Origin: Diadema setosum
Taxonomy: Eukaryota > Echinodermata > Echinoidea > Diadematoida > Diadematidae
Direction of reading: 5' to 3'
Length of the DNA stretch: 64,000 bases
NCBI GenBank assembly: GCA_033980235.1
Contig: CM067067.1
Coordinates: 6,427,289-6,491,288, forward strand
The notes under the pieces are model-generated. The model was not told the DNA's origin and did no database searches. It worked only from the letters and a program-made list of their open reading frames with translations. Both the position numbers and the translations under genes were made by a program. Each line of letters starts with the position of its first letter. The first letter of the stretch is position 1. This document shows positions 1 to 11,800 of this stretch, in pieces.

Positions 1-34
1 CTCAGCAGGGAAGGGTTTGTCAATGGACAGCTTC
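1..34 (-). CDS. Host gene, exon 5 (partial, runs off the left edge)
   Basis: Acceptor after a pyrimidine-rich run (cttttattcccccgatacag). In the inherited phase-2 frame it reads KLSIDKPFPAE with no stop, and continues beyond base 1. Together the five exons give 162 codons with no stop. Confidence 0.6.
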
Positions 35-472
35 CTGTATCGGGGGAATAAAAGAGAAGGATACATTTGAACTGATTGAAATATGACGTAATGTGATGTT
101 TAAAATTTGGTGTTACCCTTTCATATTGTCGAATGAATATGCTTGCTTTAAGTGCATGATTTTTGTTCTTTACAAGGGCCCTGACGTCATTATCATCACT
201 GTCATTATCAATATTATTATTGTTATTACTATAACTATCATTACTATTATAATCATTTGAGATGTATCGTCATGATTATCATTATCATCATTATTATTAT
301 TACAACATCATAATCAGTGATCTAGTTACTTATGGGTTATTTTGCCACACAGGTAGCTCAGGATAAATGAACACTAGTGGTCATACGTACATAAGTTACA
401 TTTCTTCTCATCTGGTAATGCAGCGATACAATGTCAGAATTAAGATCACTGTAATATATGTGTCACACTTAC
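35..472. other. Host intron 4 with simple (TCA/ATT)n sequence
   Basis: No gene. An imperfect ATT/ATC microsatellite-like stretch at about 186-315. Confidence 0.6.
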
Positions 473-502
473 GTCATATCGACTTCTGTGGGTCTTGGCA
501 AC
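473..502 (-). CDS. Host gene, exon 4 (30-base micro-exon)
   Basis: Flanked by a textbook acceptor (ctctcatttcag) and donor (gtaagtg). Phase 2 on both sides. In the frame set by exon 3 it encodes LPRPTEVDM. Short micro-exons like this are easily missed by gene finders. Confidence 0.7.
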
Positions 503-1107
503 CTGAAATGAGAGCAAATACATATGAATAAAGACGATTTTGTATAGTGATTCATTTCCAGATAGTACGGGCTTAAAACGCACGGTATTTATTACATTAC
601 AACAACATAAATTATACCAAATATAAAAATCTAACAATCTTTTTTTTTTTTTTTGGTATCATGTACACCGTTTCCATCACTAAATAATCTTTCGCATCGT
701 TAAGGAATACTCTCTTGTCGTTTTCATAGTTTCATTCTCTTCTGCGTAACATATTGTTTTCTTCATCCGGTCGTATCTCTCATAACAGTTGTAACAAATG
801 AACCAATATGAAATTATTAGACGATTTTTTTTTTTTTTTTTTGCTTTAAGTAATAAGATTCTGTTCTCGTGATATCTAGTTTTCGGTCGGTTGGCACGAC
901 AAGATATGGTGAATGGTTGGTCAACCTGGGGCCCGTTTCATAAAACTTGTTATCAGTGACAACTGCCACATTTCTATGATAAATTTGCTCTCAGCCAATC
1001 AGATGCAAGGATTTCAGTAGCTTGTCACATCTATGACAACTTGTCACTGATGACAAGTTTTATGGAACAGGCCCCAGATGTAATCCTAATGACGTCATTA
1101 TACTTAC
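503..1107. other. Host intron 3
   Basis: T-runs at about 640-655 and 825-842, and the palindromic repeat at 926-1076. No other gene seen. Confidence 0.6.
926..1076. repeat. Short palindromic MITE-like element
   Basis: The outer 39 bases of each end (926-964 and 1038-1076) are near-perfect inverted repeats: ctggggcc...cataaaacttgt against its complement. A roughly 70-base loop lies between. Size and structure fit a non-autonomous foldback element. No target duplication is obvious. Confidence 0.65.
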
Positions 1108-1179
1108 AGTTGGTCATTGGACCTGATGTTGCTCCGTTTCAGTAGCGTGAGGTCGTAATACTGGTCTATCGGGAGCCCC
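1108..1179 (-). CDS. Host gene, exon 3
   Basis: 72 bases between acceptor ttgtag|G and donor ACT|gtaagta, phase 2 on both sides. Only this phase is free of stops. It encodes GLPIDQYYDLTLLKRSNIRS followed by NDQ. Both splice sites are near-consensus on the minus strand. Confidence 0.75.
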
Positions 1180-4100
1180 CTACAATGCACAAAATTGGGA
1201 GGAAACAAAGAGATGCACATCTAGAACAACATCAACGGTTGCCATGACAAAGATAACCTTCTAACCACCACGCCCAACTCATCATTCCTTACACACTTGT
1301 TGTCGGTCATTAATCCAGTTCATTATGTTGGTAAGTTTCTGCATTTTTTAATTGTTTTTCGCTCCAAATGGCCACGACGTCGGCAATGATAAAAACGATT
1401 ACCGGTACGCTGGAAGGAAATATCTCATTTAAAGTGATTTATGACACCTAATATGATATCATTTTTGAAAGTATAAGTTTGGCGGTATCTTGACAACGAC
1501 AACATTGTCCTCAAACATACGAACAATGTTATCACGGCGCTATCGATCGCGATCCTGCACCTCTGTGAATCGGAAGATATCGATTGCCTTTGTGATTTCT
1601 ACTGATTGCTGACCAAACATGACTGAAGAACAATGTCTTTAACCTTGACGGGTCTATTCCGCGTGATTGAGGCTGTAGTTAGCTAGCATATACCTTGCCA
1701 ACCACAATTCAAGTCAACTCAAGGAGAAGGAGAAATGGCTGTCAAAATGTAGTCTGTTTCGTTCTTCCATGAAAATCTAAAGTTTCTTGTTGCGATAGAG
1801 TTTTAGATTTCAAGCTGTTTAATTGTTTGAGCTTTGTCATAGTGCAATCGTTCCTCGTAGGCGCATGGATCTCACCTTATCTCGAAAGATACTGAAACAC
1901 AGAGCGTCAGAAGTACGGATGATTTACTAAGAATGTCAACAGAAAAAATGTGCTCGGTGTTAAACACGTTTTATCATAGAAACATATTTTGCAAAATGCC
2001 ACATGTTTTAGTGTTGCAATGAAGAACTACAGTTGTATTTCATGATCAAATGATGTTTGAGAATGCAAAAGAACGCCCGTAATACTTAAAGATCTTTGAT
2101 AAACAGAGATCTCACGGAGCATATTCCAGCATGTGTTGCCTCAACCAGACTACAGAGAAACTGACGAATTATTTGAATTTTACTCTGGATAGTTTCAATG
2201 AAAAACTGCTTAATAATATATTTAATCTATCACTGCTGTGAGTAGCGCCATATTTAGCAAGTGTTTTGGGTACTCTTTCGCGTGTCAAAACAGACCCCTC
2301 TTCTGATGTAAACCAAAGTGATTTCCTCACTATGGCAAAGTTTTGTCAAGGTGATGTAAAAATAACTATAAGGCATTCACATCACTTTGCTTTGTTAGAT
2401 TTTCCCCCGACTTGGCAGGTTAGCTTGTCAAATCATACAGGGATGTGCTCGAAATTTTACGTTAAACAAGATAGACCAGATGAGACGATATGAACAACTG
2501 GCAAGATGCGCAACAGAAATTCCCCTCGACCAGGAAATAGAACCAGCATTTCTTACGTGTAGTAGATAGGATGAAGCTTGATGAACTGTCGTTTCTTCTT
2601 CTCGTCCTCCTCGACATTCAAGTGAGGATAGGTCCTCGGCAGGGCAGGAAGAAGCGATGTCATGTTTGATACTCGACAGACGTGAACGGACGACAAACAA
2701 CAGTTTAAACAGCAAACACTCCAGAAAAATACAATCTGATAGAGTTTTTGTGGAAACCTATCAGAGATGCAGCGTAAGTTCAATAAAAGTGGCCATAAAC
2801 AGGCCCATCAGAAGACAAATCGGTCCTCATTTGGTTGCACAAACATGTGTTTATCAACACGAGCCCAGCAAGAGGGGTACATGCTTGGGTAGCGCGTACA
2901 CCCCAATGAAAGTATGGGACCGGTGGAGCAGGTACACCTGTTCGCACCCCAAGCTGTGGTTTCACGCTAGCAGAGGGGGTTTGTTGACAGTCCCGAATCA
3001 CGGAAGCCGGTAACGCTCGTGGACGTCGCCAAGACGATATGCAAATGAGATAAGGAACTATTGTGACCCGTGGGTGCCCGGGGGTCGTCGCGTTTCTCGC
3101 TTTTGTGTGGTTTCATCGGTGGCTAACTCAGCTCAATAGGGCAGACTTAAAAATCGTTAAGGGGGTAGGCGTTGTTAAGAGCGAATAAGAATGTTAAGTG
3201 GATGTTATTATCAATCTAGTTTTGTTGACCATGATTCACTGGAAAACAGAATGAGGGCTTTGGGACTATGCTGAAGCACAGGTTACTGGTATGAGTTACT
3301 AATTTTATTTCTTTTTCTTTTTCGTAATTTGCCTCCAGAACAGGATAGGCAGATGCAATAATTACAGATAAAAGTATCTATGCGTTACCCATAATACTTA
3401 TGGATGTCCTTTTTAAAGTTCGAAAATTGGTGCTTCACTGCTCAGAATTGGTATGATATGGTGAAAACCATGTAATCTAAACAATATGAGAGAGGGGGAG
3501 GGGATGGGGCACAGAACTCTGTACATGTGTAAAGCTCTGTGAGAGGGGGGAGGGAGCTCTTTGGAGAGATCACTGAGCCGCTTAAATAAAACAGCGCCCT
3601 CTTCTTAGCAATTTCTTGAAAGAGAAACACATATTGACTTTTCTTTAACCCTAAAAAGACGGGGGGAGGGGGGGCTGATTGAGCGCCCCCCCCCCCCCGA
3701 CATTTTTCACGATAAATGCGTAACGCAAAAATCTTGGGCCGCGACGTTTCATTAATTTTTTTTTTCTTATAACTTGCGAGACCAAATTCGCGACGCCCTT
3801 GTACGCGGTTCCAAAGTTACGCAATATCTTGTGAGCGAATGCCAGACCCAAACTTGCTAAAAAACGTGATTTAATGTACAAATCCAACGCAAATTCTGTT
3901 TCTAGTCAAAATTCATAAATATATCATTATTTTTACGTTTACTAACTAAAATCAATTAATTTCATGATGTTTATGATCGGAATATTGTCGCCGATAATTT
4001 CCATCGAAAAACCATTAAAAAAGAGTCGAAAACAATGAAATACATAAGAAATTTAAAATACAATAAAATTTACTAAAAGAAATCGATACCGTCATTTTTT

Positions 4101-6349
4101 TTTGTACATTCAATGAGAATCCTAGAAAGAGTACATACATGTAGACCATGCATAAATTAGCATAACTAATTTATTACAAATTAATTTGAATAACTGCCTA
4201 CCAATATTCAGATTTGTAGATTACGTTGTGGGTGACGCGCGTGCCAATTTTCCTCGCGATCACGCGGTCAACGGCCAATATCTTGAGGGGGGGGGGGGCT
4301 GATTCAGTCCCCACCCCACCCCCCTCTTACTATATAGGCATCAAGATAGACCAGTCTTTTTAGGGTCAAGGAAATACTCTCAGTTTCTACTCGACACATC
4401 CAATAGATTTACCCACGATGAGACACAACAGCAAACACAATCATATCCACCCTTTATGTTTTCCCCTTGTCCATTTTTCCGACAAAGCATTTGCAAGAGG
4501 AATACCGACAGTTACATGCACTAATCTCAAAGATCGAGAGTCCTATACACGCTTTTTGGTGAAGAAAGAGTATAATCTACTCCTCGTCAGCAAACCTATT
4601 TTGCAGCAAGTTGTCGTCAAAGTAGTTGATATGTAATCTCGTAATGACAAACAGTCCATAAGACTGTGGCACATAAATGCAGTTTTTCCTCATGCTTTTC
4701 AATTACTTTCTATTGGCATTTCGATTGATTGCAAGTTACAGACTCGACACCAGCCGCTCATAAGACGCGAGAAGGGTGCATTTTGATTTCGAAAAAAACA
4801 AACAACCCTTTCTTGTTCATAATATACACTATGTATTAAGTGTAGAAGAGCTACATGCATTAATCTGCGCATGATATCTCAAGCAGATTGCACCGCTAAC
4901 TCAATAATTCAATAATGATTTTATCGTTAAAAGCTGGAGGAATAGGTTCACATTTAAAGACGCCATATCGATAAAGGAAAATAAAATGAGTATTTGCAAA
5001 GTATTTGAGAAGTAAGTATTTGAGGAGTATTTTCTCGCTGCGCACTGAACTTTTTGATTATTGATTCAGACAATGATTTCAACCAACATTATAGGTGGAG
5101 CTGGTGCATTGTTAAATCTGACTATTGTATCTCTTAATGTAATGATTTTTATTATTTCTCTCTTCTTATTATCATTTTTATTATTACTATAAGATTGTGA
5201 TCATGATCATCATCATTATCACAATCATTGATATTATACTGTACGCATCGAAAATGAAATGTAAGAGATACTTGGAATACAAGCAAATTGTAATGCTTTG
5301 CCAAGATATTGCAGAAATATCTCTATAAATATCTAAATATCTAAAAGGAGAAAATGTGTCTTTTCATTGTAAAGTTTCAAGCAAAGGATTAACATCCATC
5401 TTATCTCATTATTATGTGGGGCAACCACTCCAAATCATCGAATATTAAAAAATAAATAGATAAAAAGGGCTCCGTTGACAGAATAAATACATTGAAGAAC
5501 GACTGTTAAGTAGACAGATTGCTATGAGTGAAGCAGTAGTTTAAAACCTTATTTTCTATTACTCATAGCTATGCAAGCTGGCAATAATATCATAGTCTTT
5601 GCCATTTAGAGAGGATTTAAAAAGCCGTCGCGTCGGTTATGTGGTCGCGGACCTCTCGGTATGTAATCGCTCCTTCAATAACCGTGTTATGAAATAAATC
5701 CAAATCCAGTAGTGAGAAAATTAGTAAATCAGGTTTATTATACACCCATGTGATTATTACTCGACGAGATTTACAGGTCTGTGGTGGTGAGATATTGTTC
5801 CTGTCATGGCAACCAACGTAATAAAGAATGGATAAAGGACAAAAATCAATCAGATAGATGACGACAGTTTATTCCCTGTATTGAGAGAGAGAACATGCAG
5901 TTAGTGGTTTTTTTCATCGTAGAGGAGAGATGGATGAGGGTTAACTTACCAAGTGGTCCCTCGAAGATGATGAGGATGTTAATGACGTCATGCAGAGGAG
6001 ATTGAACATAGTGGGAAATGTTGTAAGATGGAGCTGTCTTGGGGTAACACCGGTATATTCATAAGTATTTCCCCTTCGATTGCAACGATCCATTGGCTGA
6101 AAACATTTATGCGCGTTGGAAAACTTGAAAGTAACCTTTGCTGATAATTTGCCTGATATCCGAACCACTTTGATCTTTATAGTCCGAGATATCAGTGGTT
6201 TCAATGCGGCTTCACTAGAACGAAGAATCAACCCTGCATACGACAAACTAAAAACTTCGAGTTTTAATTTTCTTGTTTGAAAAATATTTTCCAGTGGATC
6301 ATCACAGATCGAAAAAGGCCATGATCAGAACAGCCCCATCAAATCATAC
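1180..6349. other. Host intron 2
   Basis: Non-coding apart from the repeat at 3647-4369. A GC-richer patch at about 2870-3110 has short open frames on both strands, none with motifs. Open frames at 5941-6246 do not join exons 2 and 3 in a compatible phase. Confidence 0.55.
3647..4369. mobile_element. Non-autonomous inverted-repeat element with G-run/C-run ends
   Basis: The ends are inverted: aaccctaaaaagac at about 3648-3661 against gtctttttagggt at about 4354-4366. Just inside, both ends hold a G-run, ctgattgag/ctgattcag and a C-run (3661-3700 and 4269-4325). No transposase frame is seen. About 720 bp. Confidence 0.6.
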
Positions 6350-6529
6350 CTTGGATATGGATTGGCTCCCGAGCCGAAGTGACGATGTCCCTTTTCCACC
6401 GCTGGGGGCGGTTCACTCTTCGGTCTGTGGTCGTCAGGGAGATTGATCGGTCCCTCCCCCGCGTATTCGCGGGCGGTGCCCCAGGGTACACGTGGATGTT
6501 TCTCCAGAGCATCTCGATAGTGTTGGTAT
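6350..6529 (-). CDS. Host gene, exon 2
   Basis: 180 bases. Acceptor gaatag|A follows a pyrimidine-rich tract; donor CCAAG|gtatga; phase 2 on both sides. It encodes RYQHYRDALEKHPRVPWG, then EGPINLPDDHRPKSEPPP and HFGSGANPYPR. The high Pro/aromatic/charged content and lack of low complexity look like real coding sequence. It continues in frame with exon 1 upstream and exon 3 downstream (PYPR joining GLPIDQYYDL). Style recalls axonemal or sperm microtubule-inner proteins, possibly TEPP/SPMIP8-like, but I cannot confirm this. Confidence 0.75.
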
Positions 6530-8321
6530 CTATTCATGGAGAGGATGGTAGTAATTTATGTACATGTATATCAACGTGAAGTTTAAATTGAATGTTTTCC
6601 TTTATCCTTTCATACATTATGCAGCTATAACCACAGATTAATGAAACAGAACATAATCATCAAACGGCTAATATTTCTGAGTATACAATCTCTCTTGTAC
6701 AAAGTTTGTAAATACAAAAACAACAGCAACAGCAGTAGCAGCAACAACAACAATAACAACAACAACTACAAACACTGACATTTCTCATTTTGTTTCCTCC
6801 GAGATAAGAATTTCATCTACTGTACCTTTAAAACGTTGCATAACCGATACTTGTAGGCAATATGTCAACACAAAAAGTAGCTGCCTGACTTGAATACTGC
6901 CTACGGAATAAGAGGCCGTTTCAAGTGCAGGTTTGAATATAAGTACAGTGACCAGGATCAAACCATGCTGTACTGCGTTTACATGTAGAGTTAAGGACGA
7001 AGTGACGGAAAGGATTTTTTAAGTGAATTTGAGAGGCCACAATTCCCATGGTTATCACAGAAAGTCGGAGCTCAATAAAATAAATGAGCTGTCGGCAGGT
7101 AACACGTAACTTTTTCTTTGTGTACAAATCAACGGGCTCCAATGTCTCTCGCAAACCATGCATACCTAAAACATCGGATTCTATCGATGTAATGATGAAG
7201 ACCCCTTTTAATGCAGTTGTCAGAGAGATAACTAAAACCTGGACCCGTTTGGTTGATACACTGCCCGGCTGATGTCATGGAAACCACAATTCTACCTTTA
7301 AAAGAATACTAAAATGTGATGTCATAGCCAATAATCACCATGGGAACTGGTTCTAGTAGGTCTATGTTCTCACAACCTCACCGGTCCTGGCCCGAGTGTT
7401 TATGCGCGCACCTGGTGCCACCCTAAGCTATAACAAAATGCTGTGACACATAGTTGTAATCACTTCGATACTCTTCAGTATTGCAAACTGCATTATGCAT
7501 ATAGGATTCTGATGCCTATTATAGTACATACACAAACTGCGACAAACAATACTGTAACTGACAAAACAATACATTTACGTGACGGGAGATATCATACAAT
7601 CAGCTGTATGGATTTTGATTTGCCTCTGTGGTAGATGTAACTGCTCCAAGTTACTAAATTTGGTGGTAAGTGGGTCATGAGTCCATCATAGATGTTCAAT
7701 TTGAAGAAGAGAAATATTTGAGACATTAATCACATAACATGATTACAGTAACTGGTATTTGCGTTTGAGTGCATTGAACACACCGTCCTTTTGTGTTCTG
7801 AAGGGAATATACTGCACTATACACTATTACTTCAATTAACATTCAATGTTACAGCTGCGCCTGACTTATGGAACAATCTGCCACATGCATAATTACAGTG
7901 TCAAGCTTGCTGGCTTTGCTGAACAATTTAGACGTCTTTGTCGTTTGTTTACATGCTGATGATTTCATGACCCATATATCCCCAGTTCAGTCCTTCACTT
8001 GTATTTCTTGCCTTTCTAATGATCATTATCTTTTTCTCTAAATTTTCCCTTTCCTTCACCTTTCCAGGAGGTGTAGCAGTGTATGAAACGCACATTCATG
8101 CTTTATTGCAAGACATACCCTCAGTTCCTCATCATCCATTACTGTATTTACTCTTTTTAGACAAATACCCTTCAGTTTCACCCGTGGTTACTATCAAATT
8201 GTCCGATCAAATTACGTTAATTGAAATGAACGGTCACTCCGGCTATTTGTATCTATGTCCAAAGTTCAAGTATGCATCAAGCTTCAACACGAAACTCAAG
8301 TTCGCTGTGGTTGTCGATACA
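6530..8321. other. Host intron 1, portion downstream of the Polinton
   Basis: Non-coding, AT-rich. It has a CAG/CAA-type stretch at about 6720-6770. The 105-codon open frame at 8019-8336 that ends at the Polinton border has no recognisable domain and no splice context. Confidence 0.55.
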
Positions 8322-8327
8322 GGCCTT
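8322..8327. repeat. Target-site duplication, left copy
   Basis: ggcctt directly precedes the first base of the left TIR and matches the copy after the right TIR exactly. Six bases is the normal Polinton integrase stagger. Confidence 0.93.
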
Positions 8328-8776
8328 AGTAGTTAGGTATAGGTGTAAAGATAGAGAGTGATAGAGTGGCGTATAGATAGAGTTGTAGGGCTTAATCCCT
8401 TGCTCTGGGGGAAGTCGTAAAAAAAGATGAGGGTATGAATGGGGGTGCGATATGAAAATATGATGGTAGTGAAAGGGGAAAAATATAAGGGTAATGGAGT
8501 AACGTGTCAGGTGTATGAGAAAGAGTTGATGGTAGTGATTGTTGGCAAACTGTGAAATTATATCAGTATTTTATTGGTCAAGTTGAAGTTTGACAGACTT
8601 GTTCACATGATTTATAACGTGTTGTGTGAAAGGTGGGAGAGCATCGACTGGTGTGATTTTTTTGGAGCAAGGAAATACGTGAAGAATGATGGTAGTTACG
8701 TTCAAAGATTGGGATTAATTATGATGGTGGGGCAAACCTGTGTTAGAAAGTGTATAAATAACTTGACAGCGAGGAG
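8328..8776 (+). repeat. Polinton left terminal inverted repeat (about 449 bp)
   Basis: It aligns along its whole length with the reverse complement of 23776-24222, with roughly 20 mismatches or 1-2 base indels by eye. Matching stops abruptly after the shared stretch acttgacagcgaggag. Differences cluster near 8545-8570 and 8707-8720. An open frame across it (8574-8882) is broken by a 1-base length difference in the other copy, so the TIR is not coding. It carries a TATA box near its inner end. Confidence 0.95.
8753..8760 (+). promoter_or_regulatory. TATA box in left TIR, likely pPolB promoter
   Basis: tataaata lies 16 bases before the inner TIR border and about 127 bases before the first in-frame ATG of the polymerase gene (8887). 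A start about 30 bases downstream would fall just inside unique sequence. The identical box occurs in the right TIR. Function is inferred from position and sequence. Confidence 0.6.
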
Positions 8777-8886
8777 GGAGAAAGTATCGGAGCTACATGC
8801 GTTGATGCTGGATAGAGGCAATAATTTTGACAGCTGCGATCAGATATTTAGCAGATCATGGTGTTTGGAGGCTTTGTTTTGACATC

Positions 8887-11800
8887 ATGATATCAACGGC
8901 TGAATTAGTGAAAGCGCTTGACGCTTGTACTACATTGGAAGGATTGAGTGTACTTCGAGAAGCGTTGAACGATTATTTAACAACCGAACAGCATGTATTG
9001 TTGTTTGAGAGAATGACGACAATACTGTTGTCAGTTCCTGAGAATGAGGAGAATGCTGGTGATGATACAGAGGACAACATTGCAGATTTTGAAGTGGAGG
9101 GTGAGTTTATCGTACTTTTATGAATATATTTTTTCAATTATTATTACATGTGATATTGAGAAGATTATTAGGTTATGTTGATGAATGGTGTAGTATGTAA
9201 TGAAAACAGTTCTATTATAGTTGTTGTTGTTGTTGTTGTTGTTTTGTGTGTGTGTGTAAATGATGAGGTCCTGAATGTGGTGCTATACTACGTTAAAACT
9301 GAAAGTATGTTATATAGGGGATAAACTAATATGATTATTTATCAATTTATTCATTTATAATTGTAGATCTTTTTGGCGCATCTCTGTATGAGGGAGCGGG
9401 AGCAGATGTAGAAAGAGCTCAGCAGCAGCAGCAGCAGCGGGTGGAGGATATTTCCGGTACATCTCGGGGATCCGGCGCAGCAACATCGCGGGACATTCCT
9501 AGCACATCGCGAGGTTTCAGCGCAGCAACATCATTAGATATGCCGAGTACATCGCAAGATATACCTAGTACATCGAGAGGTCATCTACATAATATGATGG
9601 GAGGAGGAGGTGAGAGGCGGGTCCCTGTCACCGACAAGGAAGATTTATCAGTGAGAGCGAGAACTCATACACCTAATCAGCAAGATATCGGTAATGTGTC
9701 GGAAGAAAGTCAAAATTTTTATCATGTGAGTAAGGTCAGTCATCGGAGGGTGAAAAAGTATAATGCAAATTTAACCGATTACACCGTATCATTTAATTCC
9801 GTGAATCAATTTGGTCCCATGATTGAAATGATTCCGAGGGTTAGGGATATGTTTGGTAATATAGTGGACGAGTTGTTAGTTGGGGTGAGGGAAAGGGATA
9901 TGGTACGCATTGTATTTGATGCGCCGCAATTAGAAAGGCCAGTTCAGTTACCTTTTGTCAGGCGGGACCAGCTTGATCACGATATGTTGGCAGCTCGCAT
10001 AGAAGCAGTGTTACAGTCGAATGAAGAAATTTCACTCGATGAAAACGTGGCCCTAAATGTATTACATATGGAAATGCCCGAAGGAGGTGGTCGTGCCAAG
10101 AGATACTTGGAAACAGCGCAGAGGTTGATTAAAAAGAGGTCAATCATTCAAATCATAGACCGAAGTAATGAAAAGATATGCTGCGCACGCGCTATAGTGA
10201 CGGGGATAGCACGCATAGAGAGAGATCCAAACTGGAACTCTATCAGAATGAGTTACGGTAAACAAGAGGTTTATGCTCATAAGCTGCATGCGGCAGCCGG
10301 CGTTCCGATTGGGCCTTGCGGTATAGAGGAAATCAAGCAATTTGAAAGTACACCGCAAATGCACAATTATCGGGTAGTAGTTGTGTCGAAAGAACACCTC
10401 AACCATATAATTTATGCGGGCCCGGAAGATCGTGAACATACGATATTTTTGTATAGTCATGACGAGCACTATGATTTAATCACCAAAATGAACGCATTTA
10501 TGGATAAGGCTTATTTTTGTACAAAATGCATGGTCGGGTATAACAGGAAGCTATCGCACAAGTGTGAATTTATGTGCAGTTTATGTAAGAGTCATGAATG
10601 TCCGTCGGACGGCCGAAATGATTGTTACGTACATTGCGAGAGATGTAACCGAAATTTTAAAAATGACACCTGTTTGAAAAATCATTTCAAAAACGACGTT
10701 TGTGGAAATACGTATAAATGTCGGGAATGCGATGTCTTATGCAACGCAGCGTTACTAGAAAAGCACAAAAGGAGACATGTCTGTGGTGAGATTTTTTGTT
10801 GGCGTTGTAACGAATTCGACTGGCTCGATCATCAATGCTACATGAAAAAGTCCACCATTGCTGCCGTTTACGATAAGAATGGTAAACTGAAAGACGCTGC
10901 TGGTCCGAGCAAGTTTATATTTTTTGACTTTGAATGTACTCAAAACACTGGCGAACACGTACCAAATTATTGCATCGCGCAAAAGTCATGCAGCGAGTGT
11001 TGCGACTATACTTTTGAGAAGAAGTGTAAAATTTGCGGCGATGAAAAGCAAAAGGTGTTCAAAGGGGACAACGTGAGTGATGAGTTTTGCAAGTGGGTAT
11101 TTGGGGATAAATCGAACGAGAATTCTACGGTCATAGCGCACAATTTCAAAAGCTACGACGGGATATTTATTCAGAAGTATCTGTATGAAAACTGCATAGT
11201 GCCAAATCTCATTCTCACCGGCGGAAAGATCATGTCGCTCTATGTATGTTTTAATAAGATTCGTTTTATCGACTCTCTCAATTTTCTGCCGATGCCTTTG
11301 GCTGCTATGCCAAACACATTCGGTCTGGCAGAACTGAAGAAGGGGTATTTTCCGCATTTCTTCAACACGAAAGAAAACGAGAAATACGTAGGTCCAGTAC
11401 CCCCGAAAGAAATGTATAATCCAAAAGGCATGAGTAGCAAAGCCCGGTCAGATTTTTTGGTTTGGTACGATAGTGAGGTTGCTTCCGGCAAGCAGTTTGT
11501 CATGGAAGATGAGATCTACTCTTATTGTCTTAGTGATGTAGATATCTTGCGTCGCTGTTGCATGCAATTTAGATCGTTATTTATTGACATTACTAGGAGA
11601 GATTTGGACGATATTGGAGTAGACCCCTTTACCAAATGCTTTACGATAGCTGCTGCTTGTCATTTGGTGTACAGGCGCAATTTCATGCCTAAAAACACCA
11701 TAGGTTTGCTCCCGCCCGAGGGTTATCAACCACGAGATATTCAGTCGCGAAGCGCCATGGAGTGGCTTCAGTACGTCGAGAAAACGGAAAACATACATAT

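Noticed and set aside
5941..6246. Possible extra host exon with a good donor (gtaagtt at about 5945)
   Set aside because: No acceptor gives a stop-free frame that is phase 2 on both sides, and exon 2 joins exon 3 directly in frame.
8019..8336. 105-codon frame ending at the Polinton border
   Set aside because: No domain, no splice context, low-complexity composition, and its stop lies in the element, so its length is accidental.
8574..8882. 102-codon open frame across the left TIR
   Set aside because: The matching region of the right TIR has a 1-base length difference that breaks the frame, and the TIR otherwise looks like promoter/terminal DNA.
9441..9443. GTG as the true start of the polymerase
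   Set aside because: Not expected in a metazoan nuclear gene; the frame continues upstream to a splice acceptor and joins an ATG exon in phase.
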